64,000 bases of DNA, taken from contig NC_091245.1 of NCBI RefSeq assembly GCF_042477335.2, positions 112,998,501 to 113,062,500 of the forward strand. Direction: 5' to 3'. Every line of letters starts with the position of its first letter. Position 1 is the first letter of the stretch. The DNA comes from Ovis canadensis (lineage: Eukaryota > Chordata > Mammalia > Artiodactyla > Bovidae). This document shows, in pieces, positions 1 through 11,737 of this stretch. The notes beneath the pieces were generated by a model. It ran no database searches. It had not been told where the DNA came from and saw only the letters and a list, made by a program, of their open reading frames with translations. Both the position numbers and the translations under genes were made by a program.

Positions 1-200
1 GACAGGCCTTAGCCTCAGACCACACATCCAGAGAGACAGCAATCAACACTCTGGCCACAGCTCATGTAGGCTGCAAAGTGTGGCTTCTCTGCATCTCCAC
101 GACTCCCCGTCTAGGCCAGGACTTCAGCATCCAGCCTGGTTCTACTCTCTGCTCCACTGCACATCTGAGCTGATGAAACTGCTGCTCCTGAGTGACTTAC

Positions 201-264
201 CTGCACGTGGCCCTCTGGTGGCCACAGAGAGGAACAGCAGGAGGTAAAACCTGACTCCTGTCCC
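201..264 (-). CDS. Intelectin copy A, signal-peptide exon (gene continues left of window)
   Basis: This 64-nt exon matches 29802-29865. On the minus strand it is preceded by a CTACTTAG acceptor and followed by a GTAAGT donor. It encodes the hydrophobic leader FYLLLFLSVATRG seen in mammalian intelectins. Exons 3-8 of this copy must lie left of position 1, so intactness cannot be judged. As in the other copy, the exon contains no in-frame ATG: the codons before the leader read G-T-G-V-R. The intelectin assignment rests on the leader and on the paralogous, complete gene at 19928-29865. Confidence 0.75.
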
Positions 265-575
265 CTAAGTAGAAAGGAGATGCACAGGGTCATTGGCTGG
301 TTCATCCTTTCACTCCCTTCCATCCTTTCTCTTTGAACTCTCTGAGTAAGCAGAACTCAAATGGAAAGTAATGGGATTCTGGACACTCTGGAACCTCCTG
401 GAATAGACCCCACCCCATCCAACCCTCAAATCCTTAAGGGGCCACAGGCTCCTTTCTCTGAAACTCCCCATCCCTAAGACCAAGACCAGACCTCAGCTGG
501 CATTGTGGCTCCCCACACACTGGGATCCTGTCTCGGGCTCAGCACAGAGAGCTAGCTCTCTGCTTCCTTCCTCAC

Positions 576-665
576 AGATGCCAGGAGCTGAGAGCACCCA
601 ACCAGGAGCAGTCTCCGAGCTACTGCCTCTGCACGGAGGTCAGAGGTAGATAAAGTGCTGAGCAT
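576..665 (-). other. Candidate in-phase first exon, intelectin copy A
   Basis: An ATG at 665 opens 30 codons without a stop, ending in phase 0 at a GTGAGG donor-like site. This is the same arrangement as 30177-30266 in copy B. Joining it to the exon at 201-264 would keep frame. The hypothesis is weak: a TATA-like element lies just inside the stretch (647-655), so the ATG may not be transcribed. Confidence 0.2.
647..655 (-). promoter_or_regulatory. TATA-like element, intelectin copy A
   Basis: The minus strand reads CTTTATCTA about 380 bp upstream of the signal-peptide exon, conserved in copy B at 30248-30256. It is a candidate core promoter that would drive a non-coding first exon. No transcript evidence is available. 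Confidence 0.3.
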
Positions 666-1969
666 ATGAGCCCTGCCCATCCCAGCCTCCTTTGGGCTGC
701 AGGCCCCGCCCTCGAGCATTCTTCCTTTGAAGGTTCCTGAGCCTCAGGCCCAGGCAATGGGAAGGAATTGTGACTGGCTGGAGGGGCAGGAGGCAGCACT
801 CTGGGTCACACAGGCGACACTCACACGGTGCTCCCTTCCATAGCAGCCTGTCGGGACGGACGGACCTCACGGTTCTCCCCTGCAGCCTGTCCTCCTCCCG
901 CCTCAGTCAGATGCTCTCGGGCCTCACACACCTCCATCAGGTCTCATCCTTCCAGTCTCTCCTGAGACTTCTCCGTGAAGCCCGCCTTGACACCCCCACC
1001 CCCTGGAGAAGCTGATGGATACTCTCCTGTCCTACTAAGGCCTTTTTCCAACCCCTAATTATGTGATGTCACACTGTCATCTCATTCTTTTATTTGTTTG
1101 GGGTTAGAAATAATTGAAAATTTACAGAATATCATAAAAATAAAAATAGTTCATAAACACAAATATAGCATTTACCTAGATCCACCTGTGGTTTACATTA
1201 TCATATATACCCTCTCTGTATTCATACACAAACTTACACAACACTTTTTTTCTGAGCAAAGGCTCGTTCCCATAGGTAAGTCTGTATTTTATTAATAGAG
1301 ATATTCTCTTATATCACCACAGTGCAATTACCATTCACTCTTTTCAGTGGAGCAGTGTATCTTGCTAGGGTCCACCAGCCTGGGAGTTCCACTCAGCTCA
1401 ACTAGCATCCATAATAAACTGAAATTTCTCTGGCTTTCATTCCCTCCCAGTATTAGGACATTTCTTGTCCACATCTGAAGCCCACAATCCCCAGGGTATG
1501 TTCTACACCTACTTACAATGTTCTACAGCCCCATTCCACACCCATGCCAGCCCAATTCCTTTCAGCACTGTCCACTGCCCAGACTCTGGCTGACCACTGA
1601 CCCTATGATACCTCATTTCCACCACCTCTGCTGCTGCGGCTGCTCTGAGGGATCAGTTGCTGGTGTTCAGGACATTACTTCCTCTCATTCCTGGGCCTTC
1701 AGCAGCAACTCTGTTTGCTGTCGAAGATACAGGAGCCATCATGCTTGTTCAGTGCTGAGGAAGGCAAATGCCTTACACATACAAACCACTATCCTATCCA
1801 AGGCCTGGTATGTTATTAATAACTTACCCTTACCCGTGGACTCTACTATATCACAACCATCTAAATTTGTTTTCAGAGAGGACAGAGGTGAAGAGAGAGA
1901 TGGAGACAAGACTGATCTATCTCCCATATATCTCTACTGTTTGCTACAGCCATAGGGAAATGACCACTA

Positions 1970-2735
1970 ATATGGCAGAAAGTGAAGAGGAACTAAAAAT
2001 CCTCTTGATGAAAGTGAAAGTGGAGAGTGAAAAAGCTGCCTTAAAGCTCAACATTCAGAAAATGAAGATCATGGCATCCAGTCCCATCACTTCATGCGAA
2101 ATAGATGGAGAAACAGTGGAAACAGTGGCTGACTTTATTTTTCGGGGCTCCAAAATCACTGCAGATGGTGATTGCAGCCAGGAAACTAAAAGACGCTTAC
2201 TCCTTGGAAGAGAAGTTATGACCAACATAGATAGCATATTGAAAAGCAGAGACATTACTTTGCTGCCTAAGGTCCGTCTAGTCAAGGCTAGGGTTTTTCC
2301 AGTGGTCATCTATGGATGTGAGAGTTGGACTGGGAAGAAGGCTGAGCACCGAAAAATTGATGCTTTTGAACTATGGAGTTGGAGAAGACTCTTGAGAGTC
2401 CCTTGGACTGCAAGGAGATCCAACCAGTCCATTCTGAAGGAGATCAGCCCTGGAATATCTTTGGAAGGAATGATGCTAAAGCTGAAACTCCAGTACTTTG
2501 GCCACCTCATGCGAAGAATTGACTCATTAGAAAAGATTCTGATGCTGGGAGGGATTGGGGGCAGGAGGGGAAGGGGACGACAGAGGATGAGATGGCTCGA
2601 TGGCATCACTGACTCGATGGATGTGAGTCTGAGTGAACTCGGGGAGTTGGTGATGGACAGTGAGGCCTGGAGTGCTGCTATTCATGGGGTCACAAAGAGT
2701 CGCACACGACTGAGTGACTGAACTGACCTGAACCA
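1970..2735 (+). mobile_element. BovB LINE 3' fragment (copy A only)
   Basis: It begins within the C-terminal part of BovB ORF2, just after the YADD region (ATGGCAGAAAGTGAAGAGG), and runs to the usual GAGTGACTGAACTGA tail. It is absent from the paralogous site near 31550, where GACCACTAAT runs straight into ACCAATTAATCAGGG. The flanks ACCACTAAT and ACCACTTAAT look like an imperfect target-site duplication. The reading frame is open through most of the fragment, but it is 5' truncated and cannot be autonomous. Confidence 0.9.
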
Positions 2736-3407
2736 CTTAATCAGGGAATTTCTCAGGTAGTCATTTGGGTTGTTCACTGTGATTAATTCTCTTCTTTCTG
2801 GAGGCACAAGAAAGACGATGCCACTTCTCTATGAAGTTAAATGGGCCATGGACTTGTTCTAGCCAAATAATGTGAGCAGAAAGGGTCAGTTTCAGGCTGA
2901 AGCCTTTACCAGGCAGGACACAAGTCCACACCATCCTTTTTCCAGCCTCAAAATAATGTAAATATGGGGCCCTGGCTTGGTGGTACATTTATGTCTGATG
3001 AGGAAACTAATCTTCAAGGTTGGAGGGATGGCGTTCTGTGTTCTCTTTTAGGGGAAATGCTAAATGCATTGCCTGTGGTATCTCAAGAGGTGTGAGATGT
3101 ACAGACTGCACTGTGGCGTTGAAGGCAGACCCCAGGGAAACAATGTCAGCACTGCGTGTCACCTGCCTTGGTTCTGTATTACAAAGGAGACGGTCTGGGA
3201 GGAAAAACGGTCTGTTTGGCAAGGAAAAATGAAAGGAATAACAGATTCTGGGTCTTCAGCAGGCAAATAGTGTGGAAAATTTTCTTCATAAATCATCCTC
3301 AACAAGGGCACACACACATGCATACACATAATAGCTCCCAACACCTGTTCCATGTGCACCTCAGTAACGAGCAAGTATTTTCCTGTTTGGTATCCCAGGT
3401 ACAGGGC

Positions 3408-3612
3408 TTCCATGGAGGCTCAGACAGTAAAGAATCTGTCTGCTGTGTGCAAGACCTGGGATCGATCCCTGAGTTGAAAAGATCCCCTGGAAGAGGGTAT
3501 GGCAACCCACCCCAGTATTCTTGCCTGGAGAATCGCCTTGGACATAGAAGTCTGTGACATCTACAGTTCACGGTGTCACAAAGAGTCAGACATGACTGAG
3601 TGACTAAGCACA
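3408..3612 (+). mobile_element. Bov-tA SINE
   Basis: The tRNA-like head (GCTTCCATGGAGGCTCAGAC) is followed by the BovB-derived 3' part ending CAAAGAGTCAGACATGACTGAGTGACT. It is full length but diverged, and copy B does not have it at the matching place. Confidence 0.9.
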
Positions 3613-4274
3613 GCATATTCCATGTAAAATAAGCTGACTAGTTACACAGACCCAACCTAGCAGCTGAGAAATGTTGCTGCTACATGATATCAAACTTCTA
3701 AAATTTGACTAGTAAACTTTGAGGGAATAAAGCAACATATTTGGATTGAGTCACCTTCCAGATGTTCATTCTTTGGCCATCAACACATGGTATCATCCTC
3801 TGCTGAATACTGTCTCTAATATGACACAGTTGAGAATATTTGGCCAAAGGCATATTCAGTGACCTCTACCAAAATGATATGTATGTAGATGGGGAAAAAA
3901 AAAAAAGGATACGTAGCTACTAGATGACACCTTAGAAAGTCCGAAAACCTTGGCCAGGGAAGGAAGGGTTGTGTCTATAACTGACATGAAATAGAGTGTG
4001 CCTAATATCCAAAATCCTAATATTTGGGGTAATAACATGTATACATGTATACAGTAATAACATGTATTACTGGCTTTTTAAAAACTATGAAATCTGAATT
4101 TATGTAACAGTATATATCTTGAGGATCACTTTGCATTAAATTTTCAAACTGAAAATTCTACACGCCTTTAAAATAATGTTACCATATCTATTCTCACTTA
4201 AAAACCCATCCTGATTTTATCTCAGTAAGTACACTAGCATTTCAATGTTACAGAATATCACAGTGTACTGGGAT
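3613..4274. other. Duplicated flank without genes
   Basis: Low-GC intergenic sequence, alignable in part to 32640-33900 of copy B. It contains an A13 run near 3895-3907. No coding or RNA feature was seen. Confidence 0.6.
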
Positions 4275-4293
4275 ACTGAGAGCTTGTTTTGTA

Positions 4294-4697
4294 AAGAAGG
4301 CTGAGAGTCAAAGAATTGATGCTTTTGAATTGTGATGCTAGAAAAGACTTTTGAGAGTCCCTAGGACAGCAAGGAGATCACCAGTCATTCCTGAAGGAAA
4401 TCAACCCTGAATGTTCATTGGAAGGACTGATGCTGAAGGTGCAGGTCCAATACTTTGGCCACTTAATGGGAACAGTGGACTCATTGGAAAAGACCCTGAT
4501 GCTGGGAAAGATTAAAGGCAGAAGAAGAAGAGGGCAGCAGAGGATGAGATGGTTGGATAGCATCACCAACCCAATGGACATGAGTTTGAGCAAATTCTGG
4601 GAGATAGTGAGGGACAGGGAAGCATGGCTTGCTGTTGTCCATGGGGCTGCAAAGAGTCAGACACGACTTAGTGACTGAACAACGGCAACAATGGGTT
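4294..4697 (+). mobile_element. BovB 3' fragment with 19-bp target-site duplication
   Basis: The fragment starts AAGAAGGCTGAGAGTC and ends in the BovB tail. It is flanked by ACTGAGAGCTTGTTTTGTA (4275-4293) and ACTGAAAGCTTGTTTTGTA (4698-4716), one mismatch in 19. Copy B has a single uninterrupted ACTGAAAGCTTGTTTT at the matching place, so the site is dimorphic between the paralogs. Confidence 0.92.
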
Positions 4698-5106
4698 ACT
4701 GAAAGCTTGTTTTGTAGTCACAACTTCCTGGTGGCAGACCCAGGTTTTAGACCTACATGTAGTCTGTTCTTGCAGTTGCCAACTATTCTTACTCCCAGAT
4801 GCCTGTCTTTTTCTTTTGTAATTAATCTGTACCTATTGAGTAATGCATTTCCTTGACATTCTCAAAATATAAAATATTAGCTTATAGATATGGGAAGCTA
4901 TCAACCCTTTCCTGGGAATTGCTATAAGAGAAAAATAAATATTTGACTGCAATGTTATCAATTATATAATAAAGGCTTGCCTCAAAATTATGAAAATATA
5001 TTGGAGGAAGTGGTTAGTTCTGTCATGGGGAAAGGGAAGTAAATCTTTTTTTGCAAAGGAATCATAGACTCCAGTGTATGAACAATATCAAATATTTAGA
5101 CTATAA

Positions 5107-6671
5107 TCTTCACGACCCAGATAATCATGATGATGTGATCACTCATCTAGAGCCAGACATCTTTGAATGTGAAGTCAAGTGGGCCTTAGAAAGCATCACT
5201 ATGAGCAAAGCTAGTGGAGGTGATGGAATTCCAGTTGAGCTGTTTCAAATCCTGAAAGATGATGCTGTAAAAGTGCTGCACTCAATATGCCAGCAAGTTT
5301 GGAAAACTCAGCAGTGGCCACAGGACTGGAAAAGGTCAGTTTTCATTCCAATTCCAAAGAAACGCAATGCAAAAGAATGCTCAAACTACCACACAATTGC
5401 ACTCATCTCACATGCTAGCAAAGTAATGCTCAAAATTCTCCAAGCCAGACTTCAGCAATACATGAACCATGAACTGCCTGATGATCAAGCTGGTTTTAGA
5501 AAAGGCAGACAAACCAGAGATCAAATTGCCAACATCCGCTGGATCATGGAAAAAGCAAGAGAGTTCCAGAAAAACATCTATTTTTGCTTTATTGACTATG
5601 CCAAAGCCTTTGACTGTGTGGATCACAATAAACTGGAAAATCCTGAAAGAGATAGGAATACCAGACCACCTAACCTGCCTCGTGAGAAATCTGTATCAGG
5701 TCAGGAAGCAACAGTTAAACTGGACATGGAACAACAGACTGGTTCCAAATAGGAAAAGGAGTACGTCAAGGCTGCATATTGTTACCCTGCTTATTTAACT
5801 TCTATGCAGAGTACATCATGAGAAACGCTGGACTGGAAGAAACACAAGCTGGAATCAAGATTGCCAGGAAAAATATCAATAACCTCAGATATGCAGATGA
5901 AACCAGCCTTATGGCAGAAAGTGAAGAGTTAAATAGCCTCTTGATGAAAGTAAAAGAGGAGAGCGAGAAAGTTGACTTAAAGCTCAACATTCGGAAAATG
6001 AAGATCATGGCATCTGGTCCCATCACTTCATGGGAAATAGATGGGGAAACAGTGGAAACAGTGTCAGACTTTATTTTGGGGGGCTTCGAAATCACTGCAG
6101 ATGGTGACTGCAGCCATGAAATTAAAAGACGCTTACTCCTTGGAAGAAAAGTTATGACCAACCTAGATAGTATATTTGAAAGCAGAGACATTATTTGCCA
6201 TCTAAGGTCCATCTAGTCAAGGCTATGGTTTTTCCTGTGGTCATGTATGGATGTGAGAGTTGGACTGTGAAGAAGGCTGAGCGCCGAAGAATTGATGCTT
6301 TTGAATTGTGGTGTTGGAGAAGACCCTTGAGAGTCCCTTGGACTGCAAGGAGATCCAACCAGTCCATTCTGAAGATCAACCCTGGGATTTCTTTGGAAGG
6401 AATGATGCTAAAGCTGAAGCTCCAGTACTTTGGACACCTCATGAGAAGACTTGACTCATTGGAAAAGACTCTGATGCTGGGAGAGATTGGGGGCAGGAGG
6501 AGAAGGGGACGACCGAGGATGAGACGGCTGGATAGCATCATGGTTTTGATAACGTGAGTCTGAGTGAACTCTGGGAGATGGGGACGGACAGGGAGGCCTG
6601 GCATGCTGCGATTCATGGCGTCGCAAAGAGTCGGACACGAATGAGTGACTGAAATGAACTGAACAGAACTG
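5107..6671 (+). mobile_element. BovB LINE, 5' truncated, with 9-bp target-site duplication
   Basis: It contains the reverse transcriptase and C-terminal part of BovB ORF2 in several broken frames (5051-5752, 5779-6216, 6195-6557). The RT catalytic box reads YADE instead of YADD at about 5895. AGACTATAA flanks the element at 5098-5106 and 6672-6680. Copy B lacks the element, and flanking sequence resumes as homologous DNA on both sides. Confidence 0.92.
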
Positions 6672-6680
6672 AGACTATAA

Positions 6681-7573
6681 GGGGAATTTAAACTGAATCA
6701 TATATTAACAAAGTGTCATCTAAAGATTGTGGCAGGTAATAATACTTCCATTGCTTGACATACAACATACACAATTCTTTTCCCAAGAACTAGATACATC
6801 GAAGCTAAAGAAGTATATTTATTCTGTGGTTATCGCCTTTCTATTATGTCAGTGTTAAAATTCTTTCCACTTTGCTGTACACCTAAACTAACACAACAAT
6901 GTAGATCAACTATACTCCAATGTAATTTTTTTAATGTCTTTCATGTAAAGTGGTATGGATTATAGATGGTCAATTTTAACTTCTTAGTCTTTAACTGACA
7001 AATTCGGTAACTTTATATTGTTTCTTATGAAGTAAATGAATGTTATATAAGTGGTAAGTTTATGATTCTGTGCTGAGCCTAATCTAGCCCTGAGAAAACC
7101 AAAGTCTTCATCTCTAATGAGCAAGTATTTGGGCAGGAGCACAACTAAACTGTCCTCCTAAAAGACACAGAAGCAACCCTAGAGAATTTAGAAAACAAGC
7201 AAAATTCTCAACTTGGCAGGGAACACTTCATTCCAAGAAGCTCATGGAAGGACAAAAGATAAGGGAAAGCTCCTTCACTCCTTACAAGGAAAATTCAGGG
7301 GCTGTGACAGTTTTGCGAAAAGTCTCCCATCCCTTTCCCTTTGGGGTTACATGCTTATTGTACAACTCTCTCTTCTTTCAGTGATGTCCATCTTTGCTTT
7401 ATATATTTTGAAGGTCTGTTGTTCATTGCATAAATGTTTATAATTGCTGTATCTTCTTGCCAGATTGAACCATTGTTAATAAATAACGTACTTTGCCTCT
7501 TACAAATTTTTAAGTCTAATCTGTCTGATAATACTATACCATCCCTGCTCTCTTTTTATTGTCATTTGCATTG
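6681..7573. other. Duplicated flank with L1 remnants
   Basis: This aligns with about 34340-35130. It includes an L1 3' tail-like piece (about 6865-6935, ending ACTATACTCCAATGTAAT) and, from about 7340, antisense L1 ORF2-like sequence. No gene was seen. Confidence 0.6.
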
Positions 7574-8737
7574 TTGTTCAGTCACTCGATCCTGTCCAAC
7601 TCTTCTTTAAGACTCCATGAACTGCAGCAAGCCAGGCTTCCCTGTCCTTCACCATTTCTCAGAGATTGCTCAAACTCATGTCCATTGAGTTAGTGATGAC
7701 ATGCAAACACCTTGCCCTCTGTCACTCCCTTCTCCTCCTGCCTTCAATATTTCCCAGCATCAGGGTCTTTTCCACTGAGTCAGTCCTTCCCATCAGGTGA
7801 CCAAAATATAGGAACTTCAGCTTCAGCATCAGTCCTTTCAATGAATATTCAGGATCGATTTCCTTTAGGATTCACTGGTTTGACCCCCTTGCAGTCCAAG
7901 GGACTCCCAAGAGTCTTCTCCAACACTATAGTTCAAAAGCATCAATTCTTAAGTGCTCAGCTTTCTTTATGGTCCAACTCTCACATCCATACATGACTAC
8001 TGGAAAAACCATAGCTTTGACTAGATGGACCTTCGTCTGAAAAGTAATGTCTTTGCTTTTTAATATGCTGTCTAGGTTTGCCATAGCTTTCTTTCTAAGA
8101 TGCAAGCGTCTTTTAATTTCATGGCTGCAGTCACCATCTGCAGTGATTTTGGAGCCCAAGAAAATAAAGTCTCTCATGGTTCCCTTTGTTTCCCCACCTA
8201 TTTGCCAAGGAGTGATGGAATGGATGCCATGATCTTTGTTTTTAGAATGGTGAGTTTAAAGCCAGCTTTTTCACTCTCCTCTTTTACTTTCATCAAGAGG
8301 CTCTTTAGTTTCTCTTTGCTTTCTGCCATAAGAGTGATGTCATCTGCATATCTGAGGTCATTGATATTTCTTCCAGCAGTCTTGATACCAGCTTGCACCT
8401 CATCCAGCCCGGCATTTTGCATGATGTACCGTGTATATAAGTTAAATAAGCAGGGTAACAATATACAGCTGTGATGTACACCTTTCCCAACTTTGAACTA
8501 GTCCATTGTTCCATGTCCGATTCTAACAGTTGCATCTTAACCTGCAAACAGATTTCTCAGGAGGTAGGTAAGGTGGTCTGGTATTCCTATCTCTTTAAGA
8601 GTTTTCCACAGTTTGTTTCATCCACATATTAAAGGCTTTAGCACAGTCAATAAAGCAGAAGTACATGTTTGTCTGTAATTCTCTTGCTTTTTCTATGATC
8701 CAACAGAAGTTAGCGATTTAATCTCTGCTTCCTAAAT
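7574..8737 (-). mobile_element. BovB LINE 3' half, minus strand
   Basis: It reads in from the 3' tail (GTTGTTCAGTCACTCG on the plus strand) back to the mid-RT region near 8720. The minus-strand frames include LRYADDITLMAESKE (YADD intact) and the C-terminal CESWTIKKAEH block, with frameshifts between them. It was inserted into an antisense L1 fragment at the end of the intelectin duplication. Confidence 0.9.
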
Positions 8738-9246
8738 TGAACTTAATGGATATTTATAGAGCCAAAGGTTGAGCCTTGGTAAATTTAAGAAAATCGAAAT
8801 CATCTCAAGCATCTTTTCTGATGACAGGACTACGAAATTAGAAATAAACCACAAGAAAAAAACGCTGAGAATTACAAAGTTGTGGTGGCTAAACAACATG
8901 CTACTAAACAACCACTGGATCACTGAAGGAATGAAAAGATGCCTAGAGACAAATTAAAACAAAAGCTGAATGGTCCAAAATTCACAGAACGCAGCAAAAG
9001 CCGTTCAAAGAAGGAGGTTTATAGCAATACAATCTTACCTCAAGAGAAATTTGAAATAAACAACTTAACCTCACACCTAAAACAACTGGAGAAAGAAGAA
9101 CAAACAAAACCTAAAATTAGCAGAAGGAAGGAACCATCATAGTAGAAATAAATGAAACAGAGACAAAGAAAACAATTGCAAAGATCAATGAAACTAAGAG
9201 CTGGTTCTCTGAAAAGATAAACAAGACTGATAAACATTTAGCCAGA

Positions 9247-9279
9247 CTCATCAAGAAAAAAAAAAGGGGGGGGGGGAGG
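9247..9279. repeat. A-run and G-run in L1
   Basis: An A-rich tract passes directly into about ten Gs inside the L1. It is a simple-sequence expansion with no gene content. Confidence 0.7.
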
Positions 9280-10025
9280 ACTCAGATCAGTAAAATCAGA
9301 AATGAAAACGGTTAAGTTACAACCGACTCAATAGAAATACCAAGAGTAAGAGACTACTGTGAACAGCTGTATGCCAATAAAATGGACAACCTGGAAGAAA
9401 CGGACAAGTTATTAGAAGGGTACAGTCTCCCAAGACTGGACCAGTAAGAAACAGAAAATATATGAACAGACCAAGCACTGAAATTGAAAACTTCCCAACA
9501 AATGAAAGTCTAGGACCTGACGGCTTCACGGGTGAATTGTATCAAGCATTTAGGGAAGAGTTATTAAACCTTTATCCCTCTGAAACTGTTCCAAAACGTT
9601 GCAGAGAAAGGAAAACTTCCCAATTCATTTCATGAGGACACCGTCACCCTTGCACCAAAACCAGACAAAGATACCACACAAAAAAAGAAAATTACAGGCT
9701 AATATCACTAAAGAAGACAGATGTAAAAATCCTCCACAAAAGACTAGCAATCTGTATCCAACAATACATTAAAAAGATCATACACCATGATCAAGTGGCA
9801 TTCATCCCAGGGATGCAAGGAACTTGCAACAACAACAATTCAGTCAATGTGATACACCGTATCAACAATTTGAATAATACCACATGATCATCTCAATAGA
9901 TGCAGAAAAGGCTGTCAACAAAATTCAGCACCCATTTATGATAAAACTCTCCAGAAAGTGGGCCTAGAGGGTACATAGCTCAACATAATAAAGGTCATGT
10001 ATGACAACCATACAGCTAGCATCAT

Positions 10026-11737
10026 CAGTTCAGTTCAGTTCAGTCTCTGAGTCATGCCCAACTCTTTGCAACCCCATGGACTGCAGCACGCTGAGCCCCC
10101 CTGTCCATCACCAACTCCCAGAGTTTACTCAAATTCATGTCCATTGAGTCAGTGATGCCATTCAACCATCTCATTCTCTGTCATCCCCTTCTCCTTCTGC
10201 CGTCAAACTTTCCCAGCATCAGGGTCTTTTCCGAGGAGTCAGTTTGCATCAGGTGGCCAAAGTATTGGAGCTTCAGCTTCAGCATCAGTCCTTCCAATGA
10301 ATATTCAGGACTGATCGTCCTTAGGATGGACTGGTTGGATCTCCTTGCAGTCCAAGGGACTCTCAAGAGTCTTCTCCAACACCACAGTTCAAAAGCATCA
10401 AGTCTTCAGTGCTCAGCTTTCTTTATAGTCCAACTCTCACATCCATACAACACTACTGGAAAAACCATAGCCTTGACTAGACGGACCTTTCTTGGCAAAA
10501 TAATGTCTCTGCTTTTGAATATCCTATCTAGGTTGGTCATAACTTTCCTTCCAAGGAGCAAGTGTCTTCTACTTTCATGGCTGCAGTCACCATCAGCAGT
10601 GATTTTGGAGCCCCCCAAAAAATAAAGTCTGACACTGTTTCCACTGTTTCCCCATCTATTTCCCATGAAGTGATGGGACCAGATGCCATGATCTTTGTTT
10701 TCTGAATGTTGAGCTTTAAGCCAACTTTTTCACTCTCCTCTTTCACTTTCATCAAGAGGCTCTTTGGTTCTTCTTCACTTTCTGCCATGAGTGATGTCAT
10801 CTGCATATCTGAGGTTATTGATATTTCTCCCAGGAATCGTGATTCTAGCTTGTGCTTCATCCAGCTCAGCATTTCTCATGATGTATTCTGCATATAAGTT
10901 AAATAAGCAGGGTAACAATATGCAGCCTTGACGTACTCCTTTTCCTATTTGGAACCAGTCTGTTGTTCCATGTCCAGTTTAACTGTTGCTTCCTGACCTG
11001 CATACAGATTTCTCAAGAGGCAGGTCAGGTGGTCTGGTATTCCCATCTCTTTCACAATTTTCCACAGTTTATTATGATCCACACAGTCAAAGGCTTTGGC
11101 ATAGTCAACAAAGCAGAAATAGATTTTTTCTGGAACTCTCTTGCTTTTTCCATGATCCAGCGGATGTCGGCAATTTGATCTCTGGTTCCTCTGCCTTTTC
11201 TAAATCCATCTTGAACATCTGGAAGTTCACGGTTCATGTATTGTTAAACCTTGCTTTGGAGAATTTTGAGCATTACTCTACTAGTGTGTGAATTGGGTGC
11301 AATTGGGCAGTAGTCTGAGCATTCTTCGGCATTGCCTTTCATTGGGATTAGGATGAAAACTGACCTTTTCCAGTCCTGTAGCCACTGCTGAGTTTTCCAA
11401 ATTTGCTGGCATATTAAGTCAGCAGTTCCACAGCGTCATCTTTCAGGATCTGAAATGGCTCAATTGGAATGCCATCACCTCCACTAGCTTTGTTCTTAGT
11501 GATGCTTCCTAACATCCACTTGACTTCACATTCCAGGATGTCTGGGTCTAGGCGAGTGATCACACCATCGTGGTTATCTGGGTCATGAGGATATTTTCTG
11601 TATACTTCTTCTGTGTATTCTTGCCACCTTTTCTTCATATCTTCTGCTTCTGTTAGGTCCATACCATTTCTGTCCTTTATCAAGCCCATCTTTGCATGAA
11701 AAGTTCCCTTGGTATCCCTAATTTTCTTGCATTAGAA
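10026..11737 (-). mobile_element. BovB LINE nested in L1, 10-bp target-site duplication
   Basis: CTAGCATCAT occurs at 10016-10025 and 11738-11747, directly bounding the insert. Removing the insert restores continuous L1 ORF2 sequence. The minus strand carries BovB ORF2 from the pre-RT region (LIKDRNGMDLTEAEDMKKRW near 11680) through the 3' tail (CAGTTCAGTTCAGTT on the plus strand). Frames are broken. Confidence 0.95.

Larger units (their letters stand above)
1..7573. repeat. Segmental duplication, copy A (intelectin 5' flank)
   Basis: This stretch is paralogous to 29602-35130. Base 1 corresponds to 29602, and the offset of 29601 holds through the promoter-proximal part. Similarity by eye is about 95% or better over 1-1960 and 2740-3200, then drops to roughly 75-85% from about 3.3 kb to 7.57 kb. 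Copy A carries BovB insertions at 1970-2735, 4294-4697 and 5107-6671 that copy B lacks. Detectable homology stops in an antisense L1 fragment, where another BovB begins near 7574. Confidence 0.85.

Noticed and set aside
1768..2721. 317-codon plus-strand frame starting in the intelectin upstream flank
   Set aside because: It is a chance fusion of about 65 flank codons with a BovB ORF2 C-terminal fragment, not a new gene.
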